Origin: Morella rubra
Lineage: Eukaryota > Streptophyta > Magnoliopsida > Fagales > Myricaceae
NCBI GenBank assembly: GCA_003952965.2
Contig: RXIC02000130.1
Location: 1-64,000 of the forward strand
DNA: 64,000 nucleotides
Direction: 5' to 3'
Shown here: positions 28,301 to 41,126 of the stretch, piece by piece
Numbering within the stretch: position 1 is the stretch's first letter
Layout: every line of letters starts with the position of its first letter
Translations under genes and position numbers: made by a program
The notes under the pieces: model-generated
Databases searched by the model: none
Told to the model about the DNA's origin: nothing
What the model saw: the letters and a program-made list of their open reading frames with translations, nothing else

Positions 28301-28908
28301 GACTTAAGCGGATCAGGTTTTTAAATTGAACTAGGATACTTTAATCATTTCAAATATTTAGGTAATCATTGCAAATATTTAGGAAATGTTATAAAAATCG
28401 GAGAGACTAAAGTTTTTTTGTGTTTTGTGAGAGAGTAGTAAAAAAAAGTAAAATTTTATAAGAGTCGTGAAACAATGAAGGGTGAAACAATGAAGAGAAA
28501 GAAGTAAACTTTTATGTAAATTGGTAAAAAAGTTTAGAAAAATATGATTTGAGTGAATGTTTTATATTTTTTATAATGAAAAAAGATAATTGGGAGGAGA
28601 GAAGAATTATTTTAAAATTATTTATTTGATAAATTTTTTTGAGTTATTTATGTTTACCAACTAAAATTTTAGAATTGACTAGAAATTTTGTGTTAGTTGG
28701 TGTTCGCAAACGCAGCTAACTTCAAACATCTTGGAAACTTGTGCACTATCCTTTTAATTTTCTTTTTGTTTTTTGTGTTTTTCTTTTTAATTTCTAGCGC
28801 CGTTCAATTCTATGTATATTTTTGTTATTATTTGTAATATTCTCTGGTCTCGTACTTTTGTCCTTGCTCATGAAATCTATTTAACTACTATTTCGATCTG
28901 CGTCCTCA

Positions 28909-29505
28909 GAGCATTACTAACAGGTTATCTATTCTAATATTTTGGTTAGAATAGAAAACCATTTAACAAAAAAGTCAAAAAACACCCTTAGCTTATCTAT
29001 TATAATAATTTTTAACAAAAAATTTTAACATGTGAACAGTGGTTGTCTATTTTTAGAGAACCACTGTTCACTTCTTCATATTAAAATATTAATATTAATA
29101 TTTTTTTTCTTTTTCTTTTCTTCCTCCAGTAATCACGCTCTCCCTCTCTTTCTTTTTCTTTTCTTCCTCCCAGCTCTCACGCTCTCCCTCTCTGGTCTCC
29201 CATCTCAGGTTCTTAAAAAATGTCAGGCGTTAGGAAAAGACAAAAATTAAAAAATCCGCCCTTTTTAGGATAAGAAAATATTCAAAAATATAACCGTTAC
29301 AATAAAACGAATATTTAAAAATATAAATGTTAGAGAAAGAATAAAGAAATCTTTGAATAATAATATTTAAATAGAATAGTAAAAGTAGATGGTTAAAATA
29401 GAGAAGCTGTTGTGGATATTTTTAAAAAGTTGATAGTTAAAATAGAAAAGTGTACTTTTTGGTTAAAATAGAGAGCCAAATTTAAATAAGTTATTAAGAA
29501 TGCTC
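28909..29505. mobile_element. 597-bp MITE with 3-bp target duplication
   Basis: The ends GAGCATTACTAACAG and ...GTTATTAAGAATGCTC are imperfect inverses, flanked by TCA (28906-28908 and 29506-29508). The paralogous spacer X2 has the empty site, with GCGTCCTCATGTGCAAAT uninterrupted near 50827. A 3-bp duplication fits PIF/Harbinger, or CACTA less well. A pyrimidine-rich 45-base stretch is repeated inside (29110-29200). Confidence 0.82.
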
Positions 29506-30036
29506 TCATGTGTAAATTTCGAATTAGTATGGAGATAATTAACCTATTGTAATTGTATTAATTAGTCTTTGATTAGAACGAACTTAATTATAATGCCAGC
29601 GGAAAACACAATGATATTTCCAGTTATTCTACTTAGTCTTCCATGCGTTTGCGGAGAATTGAGAAGAGTTTTACAAGACAAGTCACCCAATTTCTTCCTT
29701 GCATTTGCGGAGAAATTGAGAAGAGTTTTACAAGACAAGCCAGGCTATCGAGGTGATTCCTCGAGATTGTCTGGGAGGACGGGTACGCCGTACGCGTTTA
29801 TATACGCGTTTTTCCAAACCCGCATATATACCTTTTTATTTTTTTTAACAAAAGAGCAACTTACCTCCAAACTTTATTAAATAAGCCTTGGAAAAATACC
29901 ATGGTAACAAACATCAAATAGATACAAAATAAGATTAAAAAAACAGAAAAAAAAACAAAATATCACACCATATTTTTCGCGTGGATATAAATGCAAGAAA
30001 TTATCAATATATCAAAAAACACATTGAAAACATTAA

Positions 30037-30412
30037 GGGAAAAATACACATACCGGAGTAGTGACACACACCCAAACTACCATCTTTAAGACATTGCACC
30101 CTAAACTACCAATGTTAGACACTTTGCACCCTAAACTACCCACTTTGACACATTATACCCTCCAACTACTAATATTAAACACTTTGCACCTCCATTTGAC
30201 AATAATACCCTTGAAAAATTAATGAATTGACAACAATATCTTCAATATATGCAAAATGGGTCAAGGGTATTATCGTCATTTTAGTTGAAAATTTGATAAA
30301 GGGTGCAAAGTGTTAAAAATTGGTAGTTAGAGGGTGCAATGTGTCAAAATTGGTAGTTTAGGTGCAAAGTGCAAAATCTATGTAATTCGTAGGTGAAAAG
30401 TGTATTTTTCCC
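30037..30412. mobile_element. Mutator-like MITE with 9-bp target duplication
   Basis: GGGAAAAATACAC at the left end and GTGTATTTTTCCC at the right are exact inverses. AAACATTAA flanks both sides (30028-30036 and 30413-30421), a 9-bp target duplication typical of Mutator-like elements. Spacer X2 carries the empty site near 51744. The 376-bp interior is non-coding, with long inverse-related halves (CCCTAAACTACC-type against GGTAGTTTAGGG-type). Confidence 0.88.
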
Positions 30413-31083
30413 AAACATTAAAGCTTTAAAGTTGAAAGGGCATGTAAATCTAATCTGTAGGTGCCGACAACTTTTCTGGGCATATATATTCTCAACTTCA
30501 CTCAAATGTTGTTCCAATCTTTCTGCTCCTATATGTGCCAATATATTTGCTAAAGAATTTGCCTCTTGATAAAAAATATATTGTAATAAGTCATCTAAGA
30601 AATCCCAAAGATACCACAAACTGCAGCTATAATGACGAATCTAGTTAACAATTAACATGGAATCGCTTTCTATTTGATCAATATGACTATAATCAAGCTG
30701 AATGCACAATTTAACCCCATCAAGCATAACTAAAAGCTCTACTTTGGAATTAGACCCTATACCATAGAAGCTTGAAAAATCAGTTTTAAATTTTCCCTAG
30801 TCATCCCTTAGGACTCCACCTCCTCCACGAACACCTTGATTTTCTCAACTCAATCTATCCACGTTTAGCTTGCACCAACCTGATCTCGGCTTCTCCCAAA
30901 CAACTACCCGTAACTTTTGTTGATCTTAACAAATGATATGAATACCCAATGCAAACAAATACACATGGAAGAAGACCTATTAAAGACCCTATCTGGGTAC
31001 TCCGCTTGGCTTTTTGAACCAGCTAAAATAATCTAAATTTTCATTTGACATCTGATTCCAAACGCACCCCCACAACAATTGAT

Positions 31084-34000
31084 AACTTCCTCCATAGCTG
31101 ATGAGAAAACATGCGAACATGGTCTCAAGATTCATTATCGGGAAATTCACAACACATACATTGGAAGTCAAAGCTATCCATGACTCTTGTATTTGAACAT
31201 CAACTCTCAATGCATTATGAAAGATTTCAGGGAGTACAAGAGATTTTTATCAAAAAAAAAAAAGGATCGTAAATTAATTAAACCAATGATGAGTAACCCC
31301 TTGGTAGTTGGTACGCATCAGCTCCCGTCCGATTGTGAACGCCTGCAACCATCTCATTTCGTTACGCAGGCAGCGTGCGTAGACTTTGTGGAAATAATAA
31401 TAATAACAAACTACTAATAAGTATTTCAAGAAAATATATGAGAAATTTTAAGCCCTTTTTGCCAAATTTCTACTCCTCACGCTCGCTTATACTAAAGTCC
31501 AAACGATCTTTTACATTTTCTTGGTAAGGCCCCACGCTGGCTTCAGGGAAAAACTTTGCTACATGGGACGCGTAGTAGTGGCCTTTGTCATCCTGCCGAA
31601 AAGGCTTTGTCAGGAAATTTTGGTGAAACCTCTCGCATTGTAACAGGGATGTTGTTTTGTAAAAAATCCTAAGAATTTTAGAATTTTGATAGAATTATAA
31701 ATATTAGTAGATGGTAGTTTTATAAGTTTTTGTGTAAAAATTAAATTTTAAAGATATTTAATTTTTGTTGAAGTTTGTAAAAAGGTGTAGAGAGAGATGA
31801 TATGATGTAATTGTTTAATAAAAAAATTATTGGAGTTAGGCGAAAAAGTATGGAGAGAGAATATTTGTTATAATTTTTTTTTTGAAAAGTTATTAGAGTT
31901 TGTGTGAAAAATTGTTGCAGATTGTATAAAAAATATTGGTGTTTTGTGTATGAATTTGTAAAATTTTGAATATTTTTTTTGTAAATTTGTTGAATACATT
32001 TACAAAGGAACATGCAAGTTTAACTTCTTATTCAAAGACAGAAAACAATCTTTGGAGACCCCCAATAAACCCGATAAGGCCGCATGGTGCGGACAAGAGC
32101 CATTTGAAACATTACAAAATAAACATCAGCACTTTTAATCTGGTCATCAAGTATTTTATTTTTGTTTTTAATATAAATACTCTTTACACCTTTTAATTAT
32201 ATAGGTTTTGACACTTTATCCCATTAATCATGATTTTTTTTAATCGCATTACATTTATTAGCTATTGGTTTCATACATTTTGCATTGCTCGCTTATAATT
32301 TTCATCAATTTTAATATAAAATTAATTTTTTGATGTTTGAAATTACGATTTTATCTTTATAAAATTATCATTTTGAGAGCGAAAAATTTGTTTTCTTATT
32401 CAAATTGAACGAAAATTTTAACGAAGAATGTAAAGTATTTAAAATCAATAATTGATGAGTACTATATAACAAATTTAATACATATGTAGTGTAAAGTAAA
32501 AACTCTCGTAATTAGATGATGTAAAGTATATATTTTTTTTTAATATTGTACAATTGTGAGAATCAGTTGTAAACGTTTTCAAATTGTGGGTACTGGTTAA
32601 TGTGATATATGCACGATACTCGGGACTACTGATTAATAGAATGCTGCAATTCAACTACTATTTGTTATCTACAAGCAACGGGTTCCCTTAATAACCAATA
32701 GGTGCTTTTATATTTTTTATTTATTATTTTTGATTTTATAGCAAGCTAGATTGTCATTTATATAAAAATCAGTACAATCGGAAGGGGGTAAGGGGACTCC
32801 TAAAAATACCCCAAAAAATTCACCGCAAACTAAACAGAAGAAAATATTAAAAAAAGAACCAAAACTCCTTGCCAAGTGCCAAGACAAGGCTGACGGCCCT
32901 ACAAGGCGATTAACGCAAGCACTGCGAGAGACGGACTTCTTGGAGCCATTTTCGATGGTCTCGAACCAAGGGCGAAATCACGGAAGGAATTGAGGTAGTG
33001 ACCGATCTGGAGGCGGTGTAGCGGCGCACCACATCGACCTTCGTCAACTGAGCACAGAGGGATTGTAGGGCTGGGTAGCGGTGTCGCTGAGTGTCAATTG
33101 AACCCACACCGCGACTGAAGCTGCTCCAGAAAGCCGATCACCGCCCTACGACGGTGGCGGGATTGGTTTCCCTTTGTCGCCAAGGGTGGTAGTTTTCACT
33201 TGAAAAAAAAGAGTAGGGGTGCCGGACGAAGAATTGGAGGATATGGGTGAGGGAGAGAAATTAGGGTTCCCCTGCCCCAAAACAAAGTCGTTTTCTTTTT
33301 GGGGAAAAACGAATTGCCGCCAAACGAAACAAAGTAGTTTTCGTTCAAACCAGACATTTTGGAGAAGGAATTGCACAGTTGATTTAAAAGAATATCCTAA
33401 AGAAACAATTTAAAATAATATAACAGTACGAAAAAAAAATAAATGATTGAAACGAATATATTCTTTCACCTGATTCTTGAAACCAGCACCTTCGTCTTCC
33501 TTGTTGTGCGAAGAGCTTTCACTCCGTCTTCCTCGTCGTGTTACGGTTTGTAAATGGGTGGAGAAATGACTTACTACGCTAGGGTTCGTGGATTCCCTGA
33601 ATCTGAGAATTTGGGGAGTGCACGGAGGAATTTGGAAAATTTAGAAGTTAGGGTTCGAAATGGGAGATTTTGAGAGTAACGAAATATGGAGTCTCAAGTC
33701 GTACTTGTCGGAGCACTTATCACAAGTTAATTTTAGTAGTCCGACTGGTATAAATGAGCTGACGCAGGTTAGGCCTCAATAATTGACGTGGTCATGCGTG
33801 AGGCGCTAGATCTAAGAGAGGCAATCCAGAAGGTGCATCCTGTTTGTGTCTAGAGCCGTATGGTCTGTCTGGAATCCGAACCCGAGGGTGAGTTGCTAAA
33901 GTGCAAGGAGGTGGTAGGTCTATGTATGAGGTCTTTATGGTAGGGGGCATGTGATCGGTGGCTGGACCATGCCATGGGCGACAAATCTTGGTTTCTCCTA

Positions 34001-35280
34001 TCAAAATCAAAAGTAACAGCAAACTAGCAAATAAAGAAAGAAAAAGAGGGGATGAAAGGGAAAGGGAAAGAAAGTGACGGATCTGCAGTTTTTTCTTTTT
34101 TCTTTTTCCTTTCTAAGCGACAAATCTGCAGTTGCATTTGAAGGTCATATAAATATAGCATGGACATGCACACCGCCACCGGTGATGGCTGACGAACTTC
34201 TTGATTTGGAGACGCAATTATTCAAAAGTATCTCCCGACAAAAGTGAAGAAGTTCAAAGACATAAATGCACTCGAACAAAGACATTCAGATCCAGGCGTC
34301 AAGCTCCTGCAAACAAAAAGAGAAAAAAGGACAAAGAAAAAGCCTGCGAAAACAGCCAGGCACCGAGAGACTACGCGGAACAAAAAGGGCGCAGCGATAT
34401 ATCCACTTGAGTTGACCACATGAGTGTTTATGCGTATGTGACATAGCAATTTCACTTCATTCGAACACATCAGTTTGTCAACACGAGGTATCCTTATGCC
34501 TAGCTACAAGGAGGATACGATCATACGGAGACTTCGAATGCAAGGGATCCACTTCTACGCATTCATATGCAAGATCACTTCCGTAACATCATGGGTAATA
34601 TTTGATAATCTAACTCAAAGAATAAAACTTAGTTCTTTTTATCTACTTAAATTTTTAGGATAAGTAATAAACTCATATGATATAAAAGCTAACGTATTTA
34701 GTTTGAAACTTTACTTTTTATTTTACCTGATTTTAATTAAATATTATGCATATATAGACTGTACAATTAAGAAAGAAATCCTACATACACATGAGAGTAA
34801 TTACTAATTCTATTAGAAAATATAATTCAAATCATAATAGAATTTCACGCTCCGGTTGTCATGAACTTAAACTTTTAGAAATATTTTACCGATAGATTTA
34901 CGTGTATGAACTTCTAAAATTGCAGTGCATCTAATCTTTATCTTTGTGGAGACATGCTAAACAATAAAGGTGAGCTCACACTACTAAAGGTCGGTTTCGA
35001 AACTCTGAGTTTTTATATTTCCACACCATTCTGTTAAGCTTTTTCTCAGTATATATCCGGGATAAGGAACTCCCACTATACATCCCATATGGTCCCCTCC
35101 ATTCCCATTCAAAGCCCATAAAACCAAATTAAAAACGTAATATAAATAGTTTTGTTTTACCGAAAGAAAAATAAAAAAGTATTACCGCATATGATGGTAC
35201 GTTTTTTCGTACCAGAATAGTATACTCGACCGACAGCAAGCCCAAAAAAATTACAGCAAAGCTGTCAGTTGAGTATAATA
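31084..35280. other. Spacer between X1 and CRK copy B
   Basis: AT-rich DNA with short foldback-like stretches near 31640-31990. A GC-richer patch at 32850-33400 reads on the minus strand like an untranslated or repeat-derived sequence. Open frames of 60-80 codons at 33146-34470 overlap on both strands and lack motifs. No gene is supported. The block does not obviously match another part of the window. Confidence 0.4.
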
Positions 35281-38200
35281 TTAGGGTATAGAATTATCAC
35301 GCACCGCATTCCTATTGCTTCCCCAAATACGGCATCTCAATTTCAGGCTCAGCTTCCGTGTAGTTGTGTTGAGGAAAGACCTGAGTGATTGACCTTTACG
35401 CGGCTGAAGGTTGGACAGAGTCTCGTCGCTTAGTGACTGGTGCCTCTTTGGCTGACGGTCGAGCAGAGTCGACACTGTAACCCCTATTCTATGCTCCCCT
35501 CCGGATGAACTCTCCGATCCAATGCTACCCAACCTTAGAAATTCAACAGCTGAGGGACGCACCGGAGCCGGAACGTCGACGGAGTAGTGATTGAGCATGA
35601 GAACGATGGAATCCATGCTTGTGTGTGTAGCAAAATCTTCCTGAAGACATAGTAACCCAATTTGGATGCATCTCTTTATTTCATCATGAGTTGTTGAGCC
35701 TGGCGCCAGTGTGAGATCCACAATATTTGTAGTAGTCTCCTCTCTCCAGTTTCTCCACACCTATAACAGACGATTTGAAGGGGGAAAATGACCATATCTC
35801 TGAGTCAAATCTTTCGGTATGTTTATTTGAAGTGTTTTTTTAACCAGGCATATATAATTTTACTTACATAGCTTACGAGATCCTCCACAATCTCCCCATT
35901 TTGGAAGCTAATGTTGTTCCTCTGTCCAGTCACTATCTCGAACACTAGGACACCGAAATTGAAGAACAGTCCTAGCATTTCATTCTGTGAAACCAGACAT
36001 CCTTTCCTGTACGTGACATGGACAAATTTAAACAGTATAAGTTCATTTTCCCTTTATTTGGAGAAAGGGTTCCATCTTAGTTAGGACTTCCATGTTGTTT
36101 TTTTATGACATAAAATAAACATGAGCTCTCCCTTCCCACAATACTTACTTGGTCCCCACAAGGCTTCTTTCTTTCTGATCTTGACTTTGATGAGACAAAA
36201 GCAAATTTTCTCGACCAAAAGCTGAAATTTTTGGGTTCATTTCTTCGTCTAGAAGAATGTCGCTAGCTTTAAGATCATAATGAATACGATTCTGATGAAG
36301 GTGACGAATCCCTTCAGCAACACCTTTTATGATTTTGTAACGCATTTCCCAAGTGAAATCTGCACGTTGGATGGGATCTACATTCGAAGCAAGTATCCAG
36401 TTCAAGCAAGGGGTGAAAAAAAACCAAAAATAACAAATATGGACGCATACTCAAACAAGATATATATGTGCAAGGTCCAAAACAAGGGATGTGAATAACA
36501 TCTGAAATTTATCTAACAAAAACAAAAAGAAAAATCTTTGAAATGAAAGAGAAGAGCAGCATATATACCAGAAAGGAACTGATCAAGGCTTCTGTTTGGC
36601 ACAAAGTCATATACTAAAAGCTTGTCATTTCCTTCATCGCAGAAGCCAAGAATGCTAACTATATTACGGTGTCGAAACTTAGTCGCCATCTGGAGTGCTT
36701 CCTTGTCCTCAAAAAATAGATGTCCGGTATTCTCAAATATCTTTTTCACAGCTACAACTTTGTCGGAGAGCATACCCTATCAATGTGTGAGAATAGAGTA
36801 TATTTAATCATTAGGGGATTTGGAAAATCAAAGTACTTTGAGAAGTATATAGCTGATACACTTTAAGAAATCGATGTCCATATTTTACCTTGTACACGAC
36901 ACCAAATTCATCTTCTACAAGCTTATTTGCTTCAGAAAAGTTATCTGTCGCAATCTTAATAGTGATAAAATCGAACTCCAAGGATTTGAGGTGTCGAATC
37001 ACATCCATAGCTTCATGAGAAACAAGCCAACACTTGAATGAATCAGTTGACAGCTTATACTAGGCGCATACAACTGAAATAGGCTCTTCAGGACAAATCG
37101 TGGAAACTTTTTCCAAATTGCGAAAAGCATTAACTTTTTCTATGTGATAACTTCTTGTTCTATTAATTCTGGTGGAGGTTGTCGACATAACTTCTTGTTT
37201 CAATCTCTCCTAATGAGAGCTTTATCGTCTCATATAGAATTATCTGCCAAAGTGATCATTTCACATATATCCTAATAGATGTTGGAGAATGTTGAACTCA
37301 ACAGGATATCAGCGCTATTATGCAATTGTCTGAATTTGTTATTTCCTGTAGAGATATACACAAAGCCATAATTTTTTCACTTACTTTGAATTTTCTTTCC
37401 GGAAGTCGTCTCGTTTCGATAGAAGCCCATAATGGAGAATAATACGAGAAACGCCAGAAGCAGCAATATGCAGGTGAGAGATCGCAATACGACGTTGCTG
37501 TCGTTCCTACCTGCGAACCATAAACCCGTCCCAGTTAGAACATTTTTTGGAATAAGCAATACATCTTATTACCACATATATAGTTTATTATCTTATAAGC
37601 ATAACGGGGAGGCCACATGGGTTACTGGCTACCTTCTGCACTAGGGGCATCCATTGATGACACAGAAGGAGAAGACAGCGGCGGCGATACCGTTGGTGAA
37701 GCCGTTGACCAATCAGGTGTAGAATTGTTGAAGGGGTAGACTTCAAACCTGATAGCACAACTGGGCCTAACGATTAGCCCACCTTCCTTTCCATCGCTGT
37801 GTGGAACGCCTTCCGATGCCCCACGCAAGCAATCGTCGCAATCTTGCTCAGTCAAGTCAGGTGTGCACTGCACAAGTGCATATAGAGTTTTATAGTTTGG
37901 TAGGGTGGCGTTTTTGGCTGCAAACTTACGAGCAGAACCTCCCGCTGCCGCTTGACTTCTTAGGCTTTTCAACGAGGTCCTAACAACATCATAGAACGTA
38001 TGCGTGAAATTCACCGATACGCGATTCACGCCCCACATAGTGAAGCCAGGACTAGTTTCCATGATGCCAAAAGTGGAGCGATTGGAGTAGCGTAACATGC
38101 ATTCGTTGTACCATCCAATTGCCTCCTTCTGATCTGGACAGCTCTTTGTGAGAAGAAAGGCAGCGTTATGGAGGCAATCGCGGCAAATATCTGGGTTAAC

Positions 38201-38479
38201 GTCTCCTCTACAAAGTCCAATTACGTGGACTTTGTTGGAGGTTTGGCCATAAGAGGAATTGTAGAACCCATTGTCAATTTGGGTCTTGGAGGAGAGCAAG
38301 GAGAGGAAGAGATTGAGATTTGACTCGTAGGTACTGTTAGGAGTATAGTTACCCTTATCGTTTGCACAGAAATGGTATAGGAAGTCTGATTGTGCAACGG
38401 GTGTAGCAGCTATCACAAAAATGGCAGAGAAGAAGAGCAACGTTGAGGAAGCCATGAAAACTGGTTTTGCACAGGGCAT
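35281..38479 (-). CDS. CRK copy B: intact cysteine-rich receptor-like pseudokinase
   Basis: Seven exons (37633-38479, 37385-37510, 36889-37010, 36569-36776, 36149-36377, 35868-36006, 35281-35760) join without a break into 716 residues. Residues 9-30 form the signal peptide if translation starts at Met9 (MASSTLLFF). Met1 adds MPCAKPVF and either start may be used. Gnk2 domain 1 has Cys90-x8-Cys99-x2-Cys102 and domain 2 has [14 protein letters not shown] transmembrane helix ([17 protein letters not shown]) precedes the kinase. Lys376 of VAVKK is kept. The loop HYDLKASD (467-474) replaces the HRD arginine by Tyr and the metal-binding Asn by Asp. Ala487 replaces the DFG Asp. The activation-segment end is shortened ([14 protein letters not shown]). 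A basic Ser-rich tail ([26 protein letters not shown]) ends the protein. It probably sits in the plasma membrane as a kinase-dead receptor or co-receptor. This is the only complete reading frame of the cluster. Confidence 0.9.
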
Positions 38480-39370
38480 GGTTTCTAGGCCCTGATATTA
38501 AATGGGCTTCTATGAGTTTGGAGGGTGAGGAAGGGTGAACAAGTGGGCTGACTTTTTTGGTATGTTCGGGCCCTTCCACGAAGCCACTGGAGAGCTTCCT
38601 TTCGCTTATCTCAGAGCAGCACGGAAGTTTCTTGTTGAGTAATCCACACGCTGGACATAGTTACCGTTTTTTTTCCTAATATTTTTGGGCATGAAAATTT
38701 CTAATAAAATAAATACATTTTAAAATTTTTAATTTTTATATATAAATACTTCACCTTTCATAAACTTCAATAAATCTCAATAAAGTAAATAAACTTCAAT
38801 AAATTTCAACAGTAAAGATTCTTAAAATTTTAGAAATATTCCTCAAAATTTGACAAACAGACACGTAATCAACACGAAGGTCTTTAGCGTCCAATGATTA
38901 AAACCATCTAGGGTAGGTGGGCCAAATCTTCTTTCTCCGCTTTTCTGAGCTCATTGGCCGTTGATTTATCTACATTGTTTTTATTTTCATTCTCTCTTCT
39001 TGTCTCGTTTTTTTTTTTTTTTTCCTTGACAATGAAATCTGTCAATCTTTAACAACTTTGTGCGTTCTGCATCAGAATAAATATTTTTTTAGTTTGAAGA
39101 TTTGGTTTCAGAAATCGTAATAACCAAATTCAATGTTTCAGACATATCGGAACATGAGATTGCGTCAATTTCCCACGAAAGTTTCTACTTTTCTTTTGCA
39201 GAAGCAGTGGCTTAATGTATTTTAAACTGTCTCTTTAATGTGAAAAAAACTCCTAGAAGCTTTCCCTCTCAAATTGTAGTCCACGTATCTTCACAGTTAG
39301 AAGCAGGTCATCAACTTGTAGTCAAATGCCACCCTGGATTTGACGTTCCAGTGCGTACGGGACTGTCTGC
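38480..39370. repeat. CRK 5'-flank block, repeated at 45020-45665 and 62455-63100
   Basis: The DNA just above the CRK-B start recurs above fragments E and F, and in reduced form at 41140-41345. Shared marks include GTAGGTGGGCCAAATCTTC, TTCTCCGCTTTTCTGAGCTC and CCACGAAAGTTTCTA. It probably contains the CRK promoter and first leader. No other gene is seen in it. Confidence 0.8.
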
Positions 39371-39735
39371 GGCGATAAAGCAGGGTTAGACGCAGGTCCT
39401 TGGCACCAAGAAAAAAGAAATGGCCCAAAATCATAGTTAGCCAATGATAAAAATTAAGTTGTTGTCTTATTTTTAATTTTAATTTAAATTTTTAAAATTT
39501 ATCAATTTTTGTTTTTTGTTTAAATTAAATATTAAATTAAACGAAAAAGTATGAAAAATTAATTAAAATACCTCTCTAAAATAAAAAATATTAAAAAAAT
39601 TTATTAATAAAATGATATTTTTTAAAAAATAATAATATTTTTTTAAAAAAATTATTGAAATTCTATTTCAATACTCTAATTTATTTTCTTTAAATTTTAA
39701 TTATTTTTATTTATTTTTTAAAATTTAACCTTATA
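39371..39735. other. Very AT-rich spacer
   Basis: Mostly A/T runs with no open frame. It leads into the left copy of the direct repeat that borders CRK fragment D. Confidence 0.5.
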
Positions 39736-39789
39736 GGGGCATTTTAGTCATTTTGAATAATTTTCCTTCAGAGTTAACGTCTAATTTAG
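39736..39789 (+). repeat. 54-bp direct repeat, left copy
   Basis: From GGGGCATTTTAGTCATTTTG to AACGTCTAATTTAG. A second copy lies at 41386-41438 with only a few differences. The two enclose CRK fragment D. Confidence 0.88.
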
Positions 39790-41126
39790 CTGATACACTT
39801 TAAGAAATCGATGTCCATATTTTACCTTGTACACGACACCAAATTCATCTTCTACAAGCTTATTTGCTTCAGAAAAGTTATCTGTCGCAATCTTAATAGT
39901 GATAAAATCGAACTCCAAGGATTTGAGGTGTCGAATCACATCCATAGCTTCATGAGAAACAAGCCAACACTTGAATGAATCAGTTGACAGCTTATACTAG
40001 GCGCATACAACTGAAATAGGCTCTTCAGGACAAATCGTGGAAACTTTTTCCAAATTGCGAAAATTAACTTTTTCTATGTGATAACATTAATTCTGGTGGA
40101 GGTTGTCGACATAACTTCTTGTTTCAATCTCTCCTAATGAGAGCTTTATCGTCTCATATAGAATTATCTGCCAAAGTGATCATTTCACAGATGTTGGAGA
40201 ATGTTGAACTCAACAGGATATCAGCGCTATTATGCAATTGTCTGAATTTGTTATTTCCTGTAGAGATATACACAAAGCCATAATTTTTTCACTTACTTTG
40301 AGAAGAAAAATAATGCGAGAAACGCCAGAGCAGCAATATAGTGAGAGACGCAATGACGTTGCTGTCTTCCTACCTGCAACCATGAGTTAGAACCAATACA
40401 CTTATTACCACATATATAGTTGCATAACGGGGAGGCCACATGGGTACAACTATTTGATGACCAGAAGGAGAAGACAGTGCCGTTGAGAGAATTGTTGAAG
40501 GGGTACTTCAAACCTATAGCACAACTGGGCCTAACGATTAGCCCACCTTCCTTTCCATCGCTGTGTGGAACGCCTTCCGATGCCCCACGCAAGCAATCGT
40601 CGCAATCTTGCTCAGTCAAGTCAGGTGTGCACTGCAGTGCATATAGCTTTTTGGCTGCAAATTAAGCAGAACCTCCCGCTGCCGCTTGACTTCTTAGGCT
40701 TTTCCGAGGTCGAACGATTGAAATTCACCAACGGATTCACGCCCCACATAGTGAAGCCAGGACTAGTTTCCATGAAAAAGTGTTGGAGTAGCGTAACATC
40801 ATTCGTTGTACCATCCAATTGCCTCCTTCTGATCGGACTGTGTTATGGAGGCAATCGCGGCAAATATCTGGGTTAACGTCTCCTCTACAAAGTCCAATTA
40901 CGTGGACTTTGTTGGAGTTTGGCCATAAGAGGAATTGTAGAACCCATTGTCAATTTGGGTCTTGGAGGAGAGCTTGAGATTTGACTCGTAGGTACTGTTA
41001 GGAGTATAGTTACCCTTATCGGCACAGAAATGGTATAGGAAGTCTTTGTGCAACGGGTGTAGCAGCTATCACAAAAATGGCAGAGAAGAAGAGCAACTTG
41101 AGGAAGCCATGAAAACTGGTTTTGCA
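39790..41126 (-). pseudogene. CRK fragment D, decayed partial copy of B
   Basis: The fragment matches CRK-B from within intron 3 to the signal peptide. Exon 3 (39826-39947) is preserved at full length with both splice sites. The transmembrane exon (about 40297-40377) and the Gnk2 exon (40433-41126) have lost many short pieces of one to some forty bases, while the remaining blocks stay almost identical to B. Kinase exons 4-7 are missing. Recognisable peptides include [19 protein letters not shown] and the FTMWGVN stretch. It cannot encode a receptor. Confidence 0.88.

Larger units (their letters stand above)
28380..31083. repeat. Spacer block X1, paralogous to X2
   Basis: Outside two later insertions (28909-29505 and 30037-30412), this spacer follows 50400-52430 closely and in the same orientation. 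Shared landmarks include ATTTGTAATATTCTCTGGTC, GAGAATTGAGAAGAG-type and TCCCTAGTCATC stretches. It has no open gene. A short internal repeat of the TTGCGGAGAA...CAAGACAAG stretch occurs near 29650-29740. Confidence 0.8.
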
